In this document: piece by piece, positions 9,322 through 17,251 of the stretch | How positions within the stretch are numbered: position 1 is the first letter of the stretch | Layout: each line of letters opens with the position of its first letter | DNA from: Senegalia massiliensis | GTDB taxonomy: Bacteria > Bacillota > Clostridia > Tissierellales > SIT17 | Direction of reading: 5' to 3' | Assembly: GCF_009911265.1 (NCBI RefSeq) | Contig: NZ_QXXA01000005.1 | Location: 265,832 to 329,831, forward strand | DNA length: 64,000 nt | Made by a program: the position numbers and the translations under genes | Notes under the pieces: model-generated | What the model saw: only the letters and a program-made list of their open reading frames with translations | Database searches by the model: none | What the model was told of the DNA's origin: nothing

Positions 9322-9343
9322 AAGGGAGATTTTACTCTCCCTT
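9322..9343 (-). terminator. Terminator after gin
   Basis: Eight-bp stem AAGGGAGA (9322-9329) with TCTCCCTT (9336-9343), six-base loop, then TTGTTTT on the minus strand. Directly at the gin stop codon. Confidence 0.75.
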
Positions 9344-9522
9344 TAATTTGCTATGTAGTCTAGCCACATTTTCTTTATATTAGCTTTATAATATTCATAA
9401 TTAATAGTATCATATACATCAGTACTTGATATTTTATTTACACATGACTTACAAATTTTACTGCCTAAAAAATCAATACTATCTTTATCATTTCCCCCGC
9501 ATATTTTACAATTATAATCCAC
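9343..9522 (-). CDS. csfB: Anti-sigma-G factor Gin (CsfB)
   Basis: 59 aa. Two Cys-x2-Cys pairs (C5, C8, C24, C27; CKICGG and CKSC) form the zinc-binding module of Gin, which holds sigma-G (and sigma-E) inactive until the right time in the forespore. Start at GTG 9522, with AAGGGG 9 bp upstream; a TTG at 9531 abuts the ribosome binding site. In Bacillus csfB lies in the same neighbourhood, between bofA and yaaO, which supports the call. Evidence that the organism sporulates. Confidence 0.85.
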   Translation of the reverse strand: MDYNCKICGGNDKDSIDFLGSKICKSCVNKISSTDVYDTINYEYYKANIKKMWLDYIAN

Positions 9523-9592
9523 GACTATCAACCCCTTATAATATTATATCTAGATTATTACCTTATTTATTTATTTTATTCATAACAATAGA

Positions 9593-9621
9593 AACCTGCT
9601 CATATTAATTATGGGCAGGTT
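9593..9621 (-). terminator. Terminator after the 9605-10102 gene
   Basis: Twelve-bp stem (9593-9604 with 9610-9621, one G-U pair) overlapping the stop codon, followed on the minus strand by TTTCTATTGTT. Confidence 0.6.
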
Positions 9622-10102
9622 CTAAATTTAGTGCTTTTTTCATTTTTGTTCCTGGTTCAAATAAAAATCTATATTTCTTATTATTTCTTATGAATTGTCC
9701 AACATACATTTTAGATTTATCTTTTTTAAATATAAATTTATATGTTTGTTTTACTCTTATACATCTTTCTGCTTCACAAAAAGGTTTTATCCATTGTATC
9801 TCATCTTGTTTTACTATAAGCTTAGCCTTTTCTTCTTCTCTTATACCTTTTTTAAATATCAATACATTTTCATCCAATATATATATATAGTTTATGAGGT
9901 GTCTATATGAAAAATAAACAAATACAACTAATGAAACTATTAATATTGAAATGCTAACAATATATGCATAAATTCTTTGCAACTTATTACTCTGAGTTAT
10001 AAGAAAATTAATAAATATAATTCCTATCATAACTATAATACTAGTTTGCCAAACTGGCCTATAATCACGATGTTTAACTTCTTTTACTACATGTCTAATC
10101 AT
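9605..10102 (-). CDS. Small membrane protein of unknown function
   Basis: 165 aa. Two adjacent membrane helices (about 19-37 and 44-66) and a cytoplasmic tail rich in Lys/Arg with a beta-like PH-domain pattern (YIYILDENVLIFKKGIREEEKAKLIVKQDEIQWIKPF), recalling membrane PH (bPH) proteins, but I would not assign it. ATG 10102 is preferred: GAGG lies 8 bp upstream, and earlier GTG/ATG codons overlap that ribosome binding site. Between gin and a 57-aa gene, same strand. Confidence 0.65.
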   Translation of the reverse strand: MIRHVVKEVKHRDYRPVWQTSIIVMIGIIFINFLITQSNKLQRIYAYIVSISILIVSLVVFVYFSYRHLINYIYILDENVLIFKKGIREEEKAKLIVKQDEIQWIKPFCEAERCIRVKQTYKFIFKKDKSKMYVGQFIRNNKKYRFLFEPGTKMKKALNLEPAHN

Positions 10103-10181
10103 ATACATCACCTCTATAAAACATATTTATTGACTTCATATATTATAATATTATACGTCCTATAGATATAATTTTCAATAC

Positions 10182-10221
10182 AAAAAAGCAAACTAAATCA
10201 TAGTTTTTAGTTTGCTTTTTT
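10182..10221. terminator. Sixteen-bp hairpin terminator
   Basis: Arms 10182-10197 and 10206-10221 are perfectly complementary (AGCAAACTAAA core) around an eight-base loop with A and T runs on both sides, so it can act in either direction. It contains the stop codon of the 57-aa gene. Confidence 0.8.
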
Positions 10222-10380
10222 AAATATTTTTTCTTTTTGTTCTTCTTTATAATATTTTTCATGTTTTCTGGAAGAATTATTTGCTTTTATTTTTCGTGAA
10301 GTATGTATAATATCTGATAGTATGGTTAATTGTAATAAACCTATTGGCAATATAAGTAAAATCAAGAATATAATTTTCAC
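10207..10380 (-). CDS. 57-aa single-helix membrane peptide, unknown function
   Basis: Short gene starting at GTG 10380 with GGAG 8 bp upstream and ending inside a strong terminator. Residues 2-22 (KIIFLILLILPIGLLQLTIL) are a membrane helix; the rest is a basic, Lys/Glu-rich cytoplasmic tail (SRKHEKYYKEEQKEKIF). A good ribosome binding site, an ORF that fills the space exactly, and its own terminator argue it is real. No family recognised. Confidence 0.6.
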   Translation of the reverse strand: MKIIFLILLILPIGLLQLTILSDIIHTSRKIKANNSSRKHEKYYKEEQKEKIFKKAN

Positions 10381-10459
10381 ATAACCATCTCCATTCTCTT
10401 CTTTTGCTTATTATACTACAATTTAAACTATATTTCTACATAATATTCAGAAAGATTGT

Positions 10460-10500
10460 AAATATTTAAGAGGGTATAACTTATACCCTCTTAAATATTT
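10460..10500 (-). terminator. Twenty-bp hairpin at the end of rplY
   Basis: Perfect 20-bp arms 10460-10479 and 10481-10500 with a one-base centre, GAGGGTATAA core. It starts at the stop codon of the L25 gene. The U-run after it is poor (ATTTACAAT). Confidence 0.65.
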
Positions 10501-11119
10501 ATTCTAATGCACTCTTTTCATCTTCATATATTGGACCTTCTGATTCATCTTCCTCATCTTCTTCAGGCTTTGAAGCATAAGTAAGACTTGCAATAACTTC
10601 TTCGTCATCATGTAATATATTTACTCCTTCTAAATCTAAATCACCTATGGTTATAGAAGGGCTATCCTTTAATTTTTTAGCATCAATATTCACATGACCT
10701 ACAATATATTTTGGTAAACATTCTATATCTATTTCTGACAATTGTAATTGTACAATTGTATCATTATCTTCTGCTGCTTCTCTATTTTCAAGATAAAGTG
10801 GTATAGTAAGTCTTATCTCTTCATTTTCAGAAAGTTCTTGGAAGTCTGCATGTAAAAAATCATCTTTAACTATTTCCTTTTGCACATCTTTTAAAATAGC
10901 TGCAGTGTTATTTCCATCTATTTCAAGAGTTACTAATGCTCCATATCCTTCTTCTGATACAATTTTTTGAAGTTGTTTTGTATTAAAAGCTATGTTTTTA
11001 GTTTCTTTATTTCTACCATATAAAACACCTGGCATATAGCCCTCTCTTCTTAACTCATGTGATTTTCCTGTGCCTACTTCCTCTCTTAATTTTGCTTTTA
11101 GTTTTCTCGTCGCCATCAT
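10499..11119 (-). CDS. rplY: 50S ribosomal protein L25/general stress protein Ctc
   Basis: 206 aa, the long Ctc form: N-terminal L25 domain binding 5S rRNA (about 5-92; GTGKSHELRREGYMPGVLYG) and a C-terminal TL5-like beta domain (about 100-185), followed by an acidic tail (EEDEEDESEGPIYEDE). The ribosome binding site AAGGGGG precedes tandem ATGs at 11119 and 11116; either may be used. In its own transcription unit with a hairpin right after the stop. Confidence 0.95.
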   Translation of the reverse strand: MMATRKLKAKLREEVGTGKSHELRREGYMPGVLYGRNKETKNIAFNTKQLQKIVSEEGYGALVTLEIDGNNTAAILKDVQKEIVKDDFLHADFQELSENEEIRLTIPLYLENREAAEDNDTIVQLQLSEIDIECLPKYIVGHVNIDAKKLKDSPSITIGDLDLEGVNILHDDEEVIASLTYASKPEEDEEDESEGPIYEDEKSALE

Positions 11120-11187
11120 TCTTCCCCCTTAGTTTTTTTGTACATACTTAATATATACCTAATAACTGAAAGTTTAAACATTTCAAT

Positions 11188-11451
11188 TTATAATATTAAA
11201 TTGAGTACTATTAATAATATAAATCCTGGAATTCCAAATATAGTAACTACAAGTACAGTGACTAGATTTATACCTATATAAATTCCCGTAATACCACTTA
11301 ACAACATATTATATAATAACAGTGAAATTATGCCTACTATACTGTTTAATACTAATTTCATTATCCTTCTGCCATTTAACATGATTATAAAACCTAAGAA
11401 AAAAAGAGCTATAACTATTATGGGTATTGATATTCCCCATTCACTAAACAT
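11188..11451 (-). CDS. bofA: Pro-sigma-K processing inhibitor BofA
   Basis: 87 aa hydrophobic protein with three membrane stretches; NGRRIMKLVLNSIVG and the C-terminal GIPGFILLIVLNLIL are typical of BofA. In sporulating Firmicutes BofA holds the SpoIVFB protease inactive in the outer forespore membrane, delaying sigma-K activation. It follows yaaL (65-bp gap), as in Bacillus (recR-yaaL-bofA). Confidence 0.92.
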   Translation of the reverse strand: MFSEWGISIPIIVIALFFLGFIIMLNGRRIMKLVLNSIVGIISLLLYNMLLSGITGIYIGINLVTVLVVTIFGIPGFILLIVLNLIL

Positions 11452-11515
11452 TTAATCACCTCTATAAATTTACTTAATATATTATATAGGGATTTAAATT
11501 TATATATTCTTAATT

Positions 11516-11812
11516 TTATGCTTTTTCTTTTTCTATCTTTTCTCTTACTCTATTTAAAAGATAAAAATACTTCTTTTTTGCTGCCTCTAAGTTATATATT
11601 GCATGATCAATTAATTCATCATCTTTTACACTTTCAAAATATATTTCTGCTTGAGTCCATTCTTTATGAGCTTGTTTTAAATTTTTCATTTCTTCTTCAT
11701 ATTCAAAATCATTATTTTTCATGTCTGGTTTCACCCTCTTAAGAAGATTTGATATATTATATATTATGCTCATATTTTTTTCTTTATTACTAAATGATTG
11801 CTGTCCTCTCAC
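11516..11812 (-). CDS. yaaL: YaaL family protein (DUF2508)
   Basis: 98 aa, mostly alpha-helical, with the DUF2508 pattern LKQAHKEWTQAEIYFESVKDDELIDHAIYNLEAAKKKYFYLL. Function unknown; conserved next to recR and bofA in sporeformers. GTG start 11812 has AGGGGG 7 bp upstream. That ribosome binding site lies in the 3' arm of an imperfect hairpin (11818-11859), which could limit translation. Confidence 0.88.
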   Translation of the reverse strand: MRGQQSFSNKEKNMSIIYNISNLLKRVKPDMKNNDFEYEEEMKNLKQAHKEWTQAEIYFESVKDDELIDHAIYNLEAAKKKYFYLLNRVREKIEKEKA

Positions 11813-11817
11813 TTTTA

Positions 11818-11859
11818 TACCCCCTGTCTTAATCTAATAAAGATTATTGACAAGGGGTA
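11818..11859 (-). promoter_or_regulatory. Hairpin that could sequester the yaaL ribosome binding site
   Basis: On the minus strand TACCCC, GTC and TAATCT pair in order with AGATTA, GAC and GGGGTA, with small bulges and a TTATT loop. The 3' arm contains the Shine-Dalgarno GGGGG of yaaL. No U-run follows, so it is not an ordinary terminator for the upstream gene. Confidence 0.4.
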
Positions 11860-11885
11860 ATCATATTATACATATATTTTAGAGT

Positions 11886-12185
11886 TTATTCTTGAGTTGT
11901 ATATATATTATCGAACATACCTATGCCTTTAATTGTGAAGCTTTTTCCATTTTCATATTCAAATTCTTTTTCTAATGTCATAAATACTCCGTATCCTTTT
12001 ATTATAGTCACCATATCTTGTATTTTTTCATTCTTATATTCATATATACCATAAGGTTTATCTAGTACTTTCATATTATGTTCCTTTGTTAACCATTCAT
12101 TTATATCTTCACTATTAGGAACAGTTATAATCATTACAAGTATGATTAGTAAAAATATAAGAAATATTGTAGCTCTAAAATTCAA
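11886..12185 (-). CDS. Small membrane-anchored protein of unknown function
   Basis: 99 aa from TTG 12185 (AGGTG 6 bp upstream; a GTG at 12194 lies within that ribosome binding site). One N-terminal membrane helix (about 4-23) followed by an extracellular-type domain of 70 residues with alternating charged and beta-prone segments (KPYGIYEYKNEKIQDMVTIIKGYG). No family recognised. Lies between the CBS-ACT gene and yaaL on the same strand. Confidence 0.55.
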   Translation of the reverse strand: MNFRATIFLIFLLIILVMIITVPNSEDINEWLTKEHNMKVLDKPYGIYEYKNEKIQDMVTIIKGYGVFMTLEKEFEYENGKSFTIKGIGMFDNIYTTQE

Positions 12186-12216
12186 CAAATACACCTACTT
12201 CTAAATATTAGTTAAT

Positions 12217-12849
12217 TTATTTATCTAATTCTCTTATAGAAAATCCTCTTTTAGATAATCTCTGTTTTAAAGCATCTATATTATCTGTTTCTACTCTAAT
12301 TATAACTTGCTTTACATTTAAAGGTGTCTCAGGATCATATACTACTAAACTTATGATATTACTATTTGACTTTCTGATAGCATTAGTAAGATCTGACAAC
12401 TTACCTTTCATTTCTGGTACATTTATTACAATTCTAGTACCTCTCTTATATCCTAAAAGCCTACTAAATCCATTAAATATAGCTTTTTGAGTTATAATTC
12501 CTTCAAGTCTTTCCTCTTCATCAATAACAGGTACAAAAGGAATGTTTTTCCTTCCAAATAATTCTGCAGCATCTTCAATTAAAGAAGTCGAAGATATTTT
12601 TGGTATGTTTTCTTGAATATAATTTCCTATTGTACTATTTAAAAACGCTTCTTTTTCATCTTTATCTTTATCAATTAGTTGTTTATAAATATTATATATT
12701 GGTATAGCTCCTACAAATTTATCTCCATCTAATACAGGTAATGATAAAAATCCTCCATCCTCAATTACTTTTTTAGCTTTTTTTACACTATCATCTTTTT
12801 GTAAAATAGTAAGATTTTCTCGTCCTAATAAAACGCTTGTTATATACAT
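12217..12849 (-). CDS. CBS-pair protein with C-terminal ACT-like domain
   Basis: 210 aa. Two CBS motifs (about 10-65, LSLPVLDGDKFVGAI; and 75-135, IPFVPVIDEEERLEGIIT) and a C-terminal ACT-like domain (about 140-207, RIVINVPEMKGKLSDLTNAIRKSNSN), the arrangement of AcuB/CcpN-neighbour type CBS-ACT proteins. Probably senses an adenine nucleotide or amino acid; target unknown. AAGGAGG precedes ATG 12849. Confidence 0.85.
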   Translation of the reverse strand: MYITSVLLGRENLTILQKDDSVKKAKKVIEDGGFLSLPVLDGDKFVGAIPIYNIYKQLIDKDKDEKEAFLNSTIGNYIQENIPKISSTSLIEDAAELFGRKNIPFVPVIDEEERLEGIITQKAIFNGFSRLLGYKRGTRIVINVPEMKGKLSDLTNAIRKSNSNIISLVVYDPETPLNVKQVIIRVETDNIDALKQRLSKRGFSIRELDK

Positions 12850-12991
12850 TTTTAAAAACCTCCTTGAATTTCAAGCTTGATACCTTTATAAAGTTTATAC
12901 CCATTTGTTTTCTATTTAACACTAAATAAAAGTATGGTTTAAATATAGTTTTCCAGGTAAGGTAAAATAATATTATAATTTTTTCCATAAA

Positions 12992-13035
12992 AAATATACC
13001 TTTAAAGAATCATATGATTCTTTAAAGGTATATTT
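12992..13035 (-). terminator. Loopless 44-bp perfect palindrome after the pirin gene
   Basis: Two 22-bp arms meet at 13013/13014 with no spacer (core CCTTTAAAGAATCAT and complement). It lies 34 bp after the pirin stop and continues into a T run on the minus strand. Confidence 0.75.
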
Positions 13036-13069
13036 AAATTTTATAATAAGACTTAAAATACTAGTATCA

Positions 13070-13768
13070 CTAAACCTTTTTCATTTCAATAACAAACATA
13101 TGTGAGGTATCATTAGCTTTTATCAATATATCTTCTTCTACAATTTCCATAGCATCCCTTTCAACTAATGAAATATTGTTCACATTTGAACTTCCTTCTA
13201 TTTGAACTAAGTAAGCTTGCCTATTTTTATCAACTGAAAAATCTATATTATTATCTTTATCTAGCTCTAAAACATAAAAATTAACATCTTGATTTATTTT
13301 AATTGGTGCTTTACCATTTTTACTTGATACAATATGAAACCATTTATTCTTTCTTTTTTCCCAATCAAATTTATAGTCTCCATAGTTAGGATTATGACCT
13401 TTTTTGTCAGGAACAATCCAGATTTGAAGAAATCTTAAAACATCATCTCCTAAATTATGTTCACTATGATATATGCCAGTTCCAGCAGTCATATATTGTA
13501 CATGTCCACGGGTAACTTTATTTTCATTACCCATATTATCTCCATGAGTTAATTCTCCATTTACAACATATGATATAATCTCCATCTCTCTATGAGGATG
13601 CATATCAAAACCAGTATTTGATTCAACTAAATCATCATTTAACACCCTTAAGACTCCAAAGTTCATATTATCTGGATTGTAATAATTAGAAAATGAAAAA
13701 TGAAATATACTTTTTAGCCACCCTAAATCGCTTGTTCCCATATTGTCGTGTTCAACTTTTCTCAGCAT
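13070..13768 (-). CDS. Pirin family protein
   Basis: 232 aa bicupin. The metal-binding motif HPHREMEIISYVVNGELTHGD in the N-terminal cupin and GIYHSEHN supply the His/His/His/Glu ligands of pirins (YhhW-like, some with quercetin 2,3-dioxygenase activity). Physiological role unclear. AAAGGAG precedes ATG 13768. Single-gene unit with a palindromic terminator after it; it interrupts the Bacillus-like recR-yaaL order. Confidence 0.9.
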   Translation of the reverse strand: MLRKVEHDNMGTSDLGWLKSIFHFSFSNYYNPDNMNFGVLRVLNDDLVESNTGFDMHPHREMEIISYVVNGELTHGDNMGNENKVTRGHVQYMTAGTGIYHSEHNLGDDVLRFLQIWIVPDKKGHNPNYGDYKFDWEKRKNKWFHIVSSKNGKAPIKINQDVNFYVLELDKDNNIDFSVDKNRQAYLVQIEGSSNVNNISLVERDAMEIVEEDILIKANDTSHMFVIEMKKV

Positions 13769-13891
13769 ATCTTTATTCTCCTTTCTAAAAGCTCAATATG
13801 ATATTTATTATACCCATTGATTTATAGTTAAAATACTTATTTTTGTAACCTAAAAATAAAGCTTTTAAAAGAGAAGAGAAAAAAACATAAA

Positions 13892-13939
13892 AAAACAAGG
13901 AGAAATCATTGAATTAATTCAATGATTTCTCCTTGTTTT
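13892..13939 (-). terminator. Loopless 48-bp palindromic terminator after recR
   Basis: Arms of 24 bp (13892-13915, 13916-13939) are perfectly complementary, centre GAATT/AATTC. On the minus strand it ends in a run of seven T. It terminates recR. Confidence 0.85.
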
Positions 13940-13979
13940 GAAGAACTTTATTTTGTGAATACACATCATAAATTATACT

Positions 13980-14579
13980 CTAAAATTCTCTTCTTCCCTC
14001 AAGAGCTTTTGCAAGAGTTACTTCATCTGCATATTCCAAGTCGCCACCTACTGGTATCCCATGGGCTATTCTTGTAGTTTTTATTCCCATAGGCTTTACA
14101 AGCTTTCCTATATACATAGCTGTAGCTTCACCTTCTATGTTAGGATTTGTAGCTAATATCAATTCTTTTACTTTATCATCTTTTAATCTATTTAATAATT
14201 CTTTTATTTTTATTTCATCTGGACCTATTCCTTCCATAGGAGAAATACTTCCATGTAATACATGATATAATCCATTAAAATCACGAGTTCTTTCCATTGC
14301 TACAATATCCTTTGGGTCTTCAACAACACAAATAATTGAATCGTCTCTTTTCTTGCTGGAACATATTTTACAAGGATCTATATCTGTAAGATTAAAACAA
14401 TTGCTACAATACTTTATATTTTTTTTAGCATTTATTATGGATTTTACAAAACTATTAGCATCTTCATTATTCATATTCAATACATGAAATGCTAACCTTT
14501 GTGCTGTTTTTTTACCTATACCAGGAAGTTTTGCAAATTCTTCTATTAATGCTGATAGTGGTCTAGCAAAATAATCCAT
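13980..14579 (-). CDS. recR: Recombination mediator RecR
   Basis: 199 aa. Helix-hairpin-helix [18 protein letters not shown], a four-Cys zinc finger (C58, C61, C70, C73) and a Toprim domain ([14 protein letters not shown]) followed by the Walker-like [14 protein letters not shown]. Acts with RecF/RecO in loading RecA on gapped DNA. ATG 14579 preferred (MDYFARPLS aligns with the family start); ATG 14582 is adjacent to AGAGGTGA. A terminator-like hairpin separates it from ybaB. Confidence 0.96.
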   Translation of the reverse strand: MDYFARPLSALIEEFAKLPGIGKKTAQRLAFHVLNMNNEDANSFVKSIINAKKNIKYCSNCFNLTDIDPCKICSSKKRDDSIICVVEDPKDIVAMERTRDFNGLYHVLHGSISPMEGIGPDEIKIKELLNRLKDDKVKELILATNPNIEGEATAMYIGKLVKPMGIKTTRIAHGIPVGGDLEYADEVTLAKALEGRREF

Positions 14580-14606
14580 CATTTCACCTCTAATCATAAA
14601 AAAGTT

Positions 14607-14627
14607 AAAGGGCCTATTAGGCCCTTT
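14607..14627 (-). terminator. Terminator/attenuator between ybaB and recR
   Basis: Stem AAAGGGCC (14607-14614) with GGCCCTTT (14620-14627), loop TATTA, then AACTTTTTT on the minus strand. It would reduce read-through from dnaX-ybaB into recR. Confidence 0.7.
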
Positions 14628-14631
14628 AGTA

Positions 14632-14967
14632 TTACATAAGTCCTGGGATATTCATTCCACCAGTTAATTTACCCATCTCACTTGATACCATTTCTTCTGC
14701 TTTTCTAATAGCTTCATTTGTAGCTGCTATTATAAGATCTTGAAGCATTTCTATATCATCAGGATCTACTACATCTTCATCTAAGTTTACTTCTAATACT
14801 TCTTTTTTACCATTTACTCTTACTGTAACAGCTCCACCGCCTGCACTTGCTTCTACTTCTTTTTCTTCTAATTCCGCTTGCATTTTTTGCATTTTCTTTT
14901 GCATTTGTTGGACTTGTTTCATCATGCCACCCATATTTCCCATTCCTTTAAATCCACCTTTTGCCAT
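14632..14967 (-). CDS. YbaB/EbfC nucleoid-associated protein
   Basis: 111 aa. N-terminal Gly/Met-rich start ([20 protein letters not shown]), coiled coil [32 protein letters not shown], and the acidic [21 protein letters not shown] helix are typical. DNA-binding homodimer of uncertain role, conserved between dnaX and recR. AAGGAGTG precedes ATG. Confidence 0.95.
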   Translation of the reverse strand: MAKGGFKGMGNMGGMMKQVQQMQKKMQKMQAELEEKEVEASAGGGAVTVRVNGKKEVLEVNLDEDVVDPDDIEMLQDLIIAATNEAIRKAEEMVSSEMGKLTGGMNIPGLM

Positions 14968-14985
14968 TGAAAATCACTCCTTATT

Positions 14986-16656
14986 TTATTCTTCTATTTC
15001 TACAATATCTGCTCCAAACACATCAATAACTTCTTGTGTAAGGCTATCAACTACATTTTCTTTTTTAGAAACTTCATCTTCCATCATAAACTTTATATTT
15101 AGATTGGAGTTTAAAATACTATTTAATGTATTCTCTATATATTTTTTATTATCATCTTTATCTACTGCATCTTTATGGAAACCAAATCCATCTTTAAACA
15201 AAACATATAATGTTTTGCCTTCTATATCATGAGGATTTCCTTCAGATAATAAAGCTTGAACACTTATTTTCTCTGACTTTATTCGCTTTAACATGTCAGG
15301 CCATATCTTCATTATATCATTTATATTTATATTTTCATTCAGTTCTTTATTATGGACTGTATCTTCTTCTAACTTTGTTTCTTTTATAGGAACTTCTTCC
15401 TTTTTATTTTTATCTATATCTTTTCTCAAAATTTCTTTTGATTTTATTGTTTTTTTCTTTTTATCTTCTCTTTTTTCTTGTGATTTTGATTCCTCTACTA
15501 CTATATTACCCATTTTAATCTTATTTTCTAATGAATTTACACGAATTAAAAGAGATTCAATTGAAGTATCAAGTTCAACTGATATCATTTTCATAAGCGT
15601 AGTTTCTAATATTATTCTAGGTTGAGAAGAATATTTGCTACTTACTTCAGACTCTGATAGTAACTTAATTATTGATATTATCCTATTTAAACTTATATTT
15701 TGAGACTGTTCTTTAAATCTATTTATAGTTTCATCTGTACCGTCTATTATATCATTTAGTTTGTCTGAAGATTTAGATACCATAAGATTTCTAAAGTGGC
15801 TTATCAAATCTTTTATAAATTGATTTATATCTTTACCTATAGAAATTAAGTTATCTACAGTTTTAAGAGAAGCTTCTAAATCTTTTTCAATTATGTTTTC
15901 AGCCATTTCAAATATTATATCATTATTTACTGTTCCAAGTACTTCTAATACATATTCATAACTTATCTTTTCATCTGCAAAAGATATACATTGATCTAAT
16001 ATACTTAGTGCATCTCTCATAGCTCCATCTGAATTTCTGGCTATTAGTTGTAATGCTTTTTCTTCTACATCTATATTTAAATCTTGTAAAATATCTTTCA
16101 TAGTATCTACTATTTGAGTCACAGTTATTCTCTTAAAATCATATCTTTGACATCTTGAAAGAATGGTTGCAGGTAATTTTTGTACTTCAGTTGTAGCAAG
16201 TATAAAAATTAAATGATTTGGAGGCTCTTCTAATGTTTTAAGTAATGCATTAAACGCTCCTTTAGAAAGCATATGAACCTCATCTATTATATATACTTTA
16301 TATCTTCCTTTAGAAGGAGGATATTTAACTTTTTCTTTCAAATCTCGAATATCATCCACACTATTATTTGAAGCAGCATCCATTTCGACTACATCCATTA
16401 TATTGTCATCTAATATGGACTTACACACTTCACATTTATTACAAGGAATATCTGTATCACTGGTACAATTAACAGCCCTTGCAAATATTTTAGCTGTTGA
16501 GGTTTTTCCTGTACCCCTTGTTCCAGAAAACAAATATGCATGAGCTATATTGTCATTTAATATTTGATTTTTTAGTATTTTAGTTACATGATCCTGACCT
16601 ACTACATCACTAAATGTTTTTGGTCTAAATCTCCTGTAAAGAGCCTTAAATGCCAT
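14986..16656 (-). CDS. dnaX: DNA polymerase III subunits gamma/tau (DnaX)
   Basis: 556 aa clamp-loader ATPase. Walker A GTRGTGKT (45-52), zinc-binding C64, C72, C75, C78, Walker B YIIDEVHMLS, sensor ATTEVQKLPATILSRCQR with the SRC motif. The middle (about 380-430) is a Lys/Glu-rich linker before a C-terminal tau domain. I see no obvious programmed-frameshift signal, so only tau may be made. It lies downstream of the SRP RNA as in Bacillus. Confidence 0.97.
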   Translation of the reverse strand: MAFKALYRRFRPKTFSDVVGQDHVTKILKNQILNDNIAHAYLFSGTRGTGKTSTAKIFARAVNCTSDTDIPCNKCEVCKSILDDNIMDVVEMDAASNNSVDDIRDLKEKVKYPPSKGRYKVYIIDEVHMLSKGAFNALLKTLEEPPNHLIFILATTEVQKLPATILSRCQRYDFKRITVTQIVDTMKDILQDLNIDVEEKALQLIARNSDGAMRDALSILDQCISFADEKISYEYVLEVLGTVNNDIIFEMAENIIEKDLEASLKTVDNLISIGKDINQFIKDLISHFRNLMVSKSSDKLNDIIDGTDETINRFKEQSQNISLNRIISIIKLLSESEVSSKYSSQPRIILETTLMKMISVELDTSIESLLIRVNSLENKIKMGNIVVEESKSQEKREDKKKKTIKSKEILRKDIDKNKKEEVPIKETKLEEDTVHNKELNENININDIMKIWPDMLKRIKSEKISVQALLSEGNPHDIEGKTLYVLFKDGFGFHKDAVDKDDNKKYIENTLNSILNSNLNIKFMMEDEVSKKENVVDSLTQEVIDVFGADIVEIEE

Positions 16657-16719
16657 CTTCTCACCTACAATATCTATTTTCTAAAATCATTATACCATAA
16701 TCTGTTACTTTATAGAACA

Positions 16720-16747
16720 AAAAGCTATGGAATATTCCATAGCTTTT
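16720..16747 (-). terminator. Terminator of the SRP RNA
   Basis: Fourteen-bp arms (16720-16733, 16734-16747) with AGCTATGGAAT core and no spacer; TTTTTG follows on the minus strand. It lies just 3' of the SRP RNA. Confidence 0.85.
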
Positions 16748-16761
16748 GTTTTAATTTTTAA

Positions 16762-17028
16762 GCCGTGAACCTAGAATCGACATAACTAACCAGGCGTTAC
16801 CTAGGCAGTTAGCTCGGACCAGGTTTCCCTACGGCACACGAAAGTGTTCACTTACCGCTGCTTCCTTCCAGACCTGACGGGATTCATGAATTTCCGTTGC
16901 GTAGGACCCAATCGTCAACACCACTTACCTAAGGCAGACCCTAACAAGTTAGGCCTCAACTAGGAATTCGATCCTGCTATAGCGGATTGCAGGTTACAAG
17001 GCACCGCTACCTCCCCATCTATCACGGC
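16762..17028 (-). ncRNA. ffs: Signal recognition particle RNA (large bacterial type)
   Basis: About 267 nt. On the minus strand the helix 8 signature GTCAGGTCTGGAAGGAAGCA is followed by the GGTAAG strand, and the two ends (GCCGTGA and TCACGGC) close helix 5. The length and the 5' region (GGGGAGGTAGCGGTGCC, TGTAACC) fit the Alu-containing 6S-type SRP RNA of Bacilli and Clostridia. Located between tRNA-Ser and dnaX as in Bacillus (scr). Ends are estimated from the closing helix. Confidence 0.93.
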
Positions 17029-17040
17029 AAAGATTTATAC

Positions 17041-17133
17041 TGGCGGAGAGAGAGGGATTTGAACCCTCGAGACGGTACTACCGCCTACCCGCTTTCCAGG
17101 CGAGCGCCTTAAACCAGACTCAACCATCTCTCC
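17041..17133 (-). tRNA. tRNA-Ser (anticodon GGA)
   Basis: 93 nt including an encoded CCA. Acceptor GGAGAGA pairs with TCTCTCC; the anticodon loop is CTGGAAA, anticodon GGA; the variable arm (GTAGGCGGTAGTACCGTCTC) is long, as in class II tRNA-Ser; the T loop is GTTCAAATC. Only 12 bp precede the SRP RNA, so both are probably processed from one transcript. Confidence 0.97.
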
Positions 17134-17177
17134 GTATATTTTTATTTTATGACAGTTTGTACTGTCAACAGATACTT

Positions 17178-17206
17178 ATTATATAAAAAAAAACTATATT
17201 TGTCAA
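17178..17206 (-). promoter_or_regulatory. Consensus sigma-A promoter of tRNA-Ser/SRP RNA
   Basis: Minus strand TTGACA (17201-17206), 17-bp spacer with a T tract, TATAAT (17178-17183): a perfect consensus. Just after the start site a 7-bp hairpin TGACAGT/ACTGTCA with ACAA loop (17152-17167) lies in the tRNA leader. Confidence 0.88.
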
Positions 17207-17211
17207 GAGGC

Positions 17212-17251
17212 AGTATAAAAGTCAAGGAAGTTTTTCCTTGACTTTTATACT
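17212..17251 (-). terminator. Terminator after the DUF948-like gene
   Basis: Eighteen-bp arms 17212-17229 and 17234-17251 (AGTATAAAAGTCAAGGAA and complement), GTTT loop, directly at the stop codon of the upstream gene. The T tract is inside the arm (CTTTTATACT). Confidence 0.65.

Noticed and set aside
12791..12988. Minus-strand 65-aa reading frame overlapping the start of the CBS-ACT gene
   Set aside because: It overlaps a well-supported gene, has no ribosome binding site and is rich in residues expected of random AT sequence.
15293..15625. 110-aa plus-strand frame inside dnaX
   Set aside because: Antisense of the Lys/Glu-rich DnaX linker; composition is Phe/Ser, as expected from the complement.
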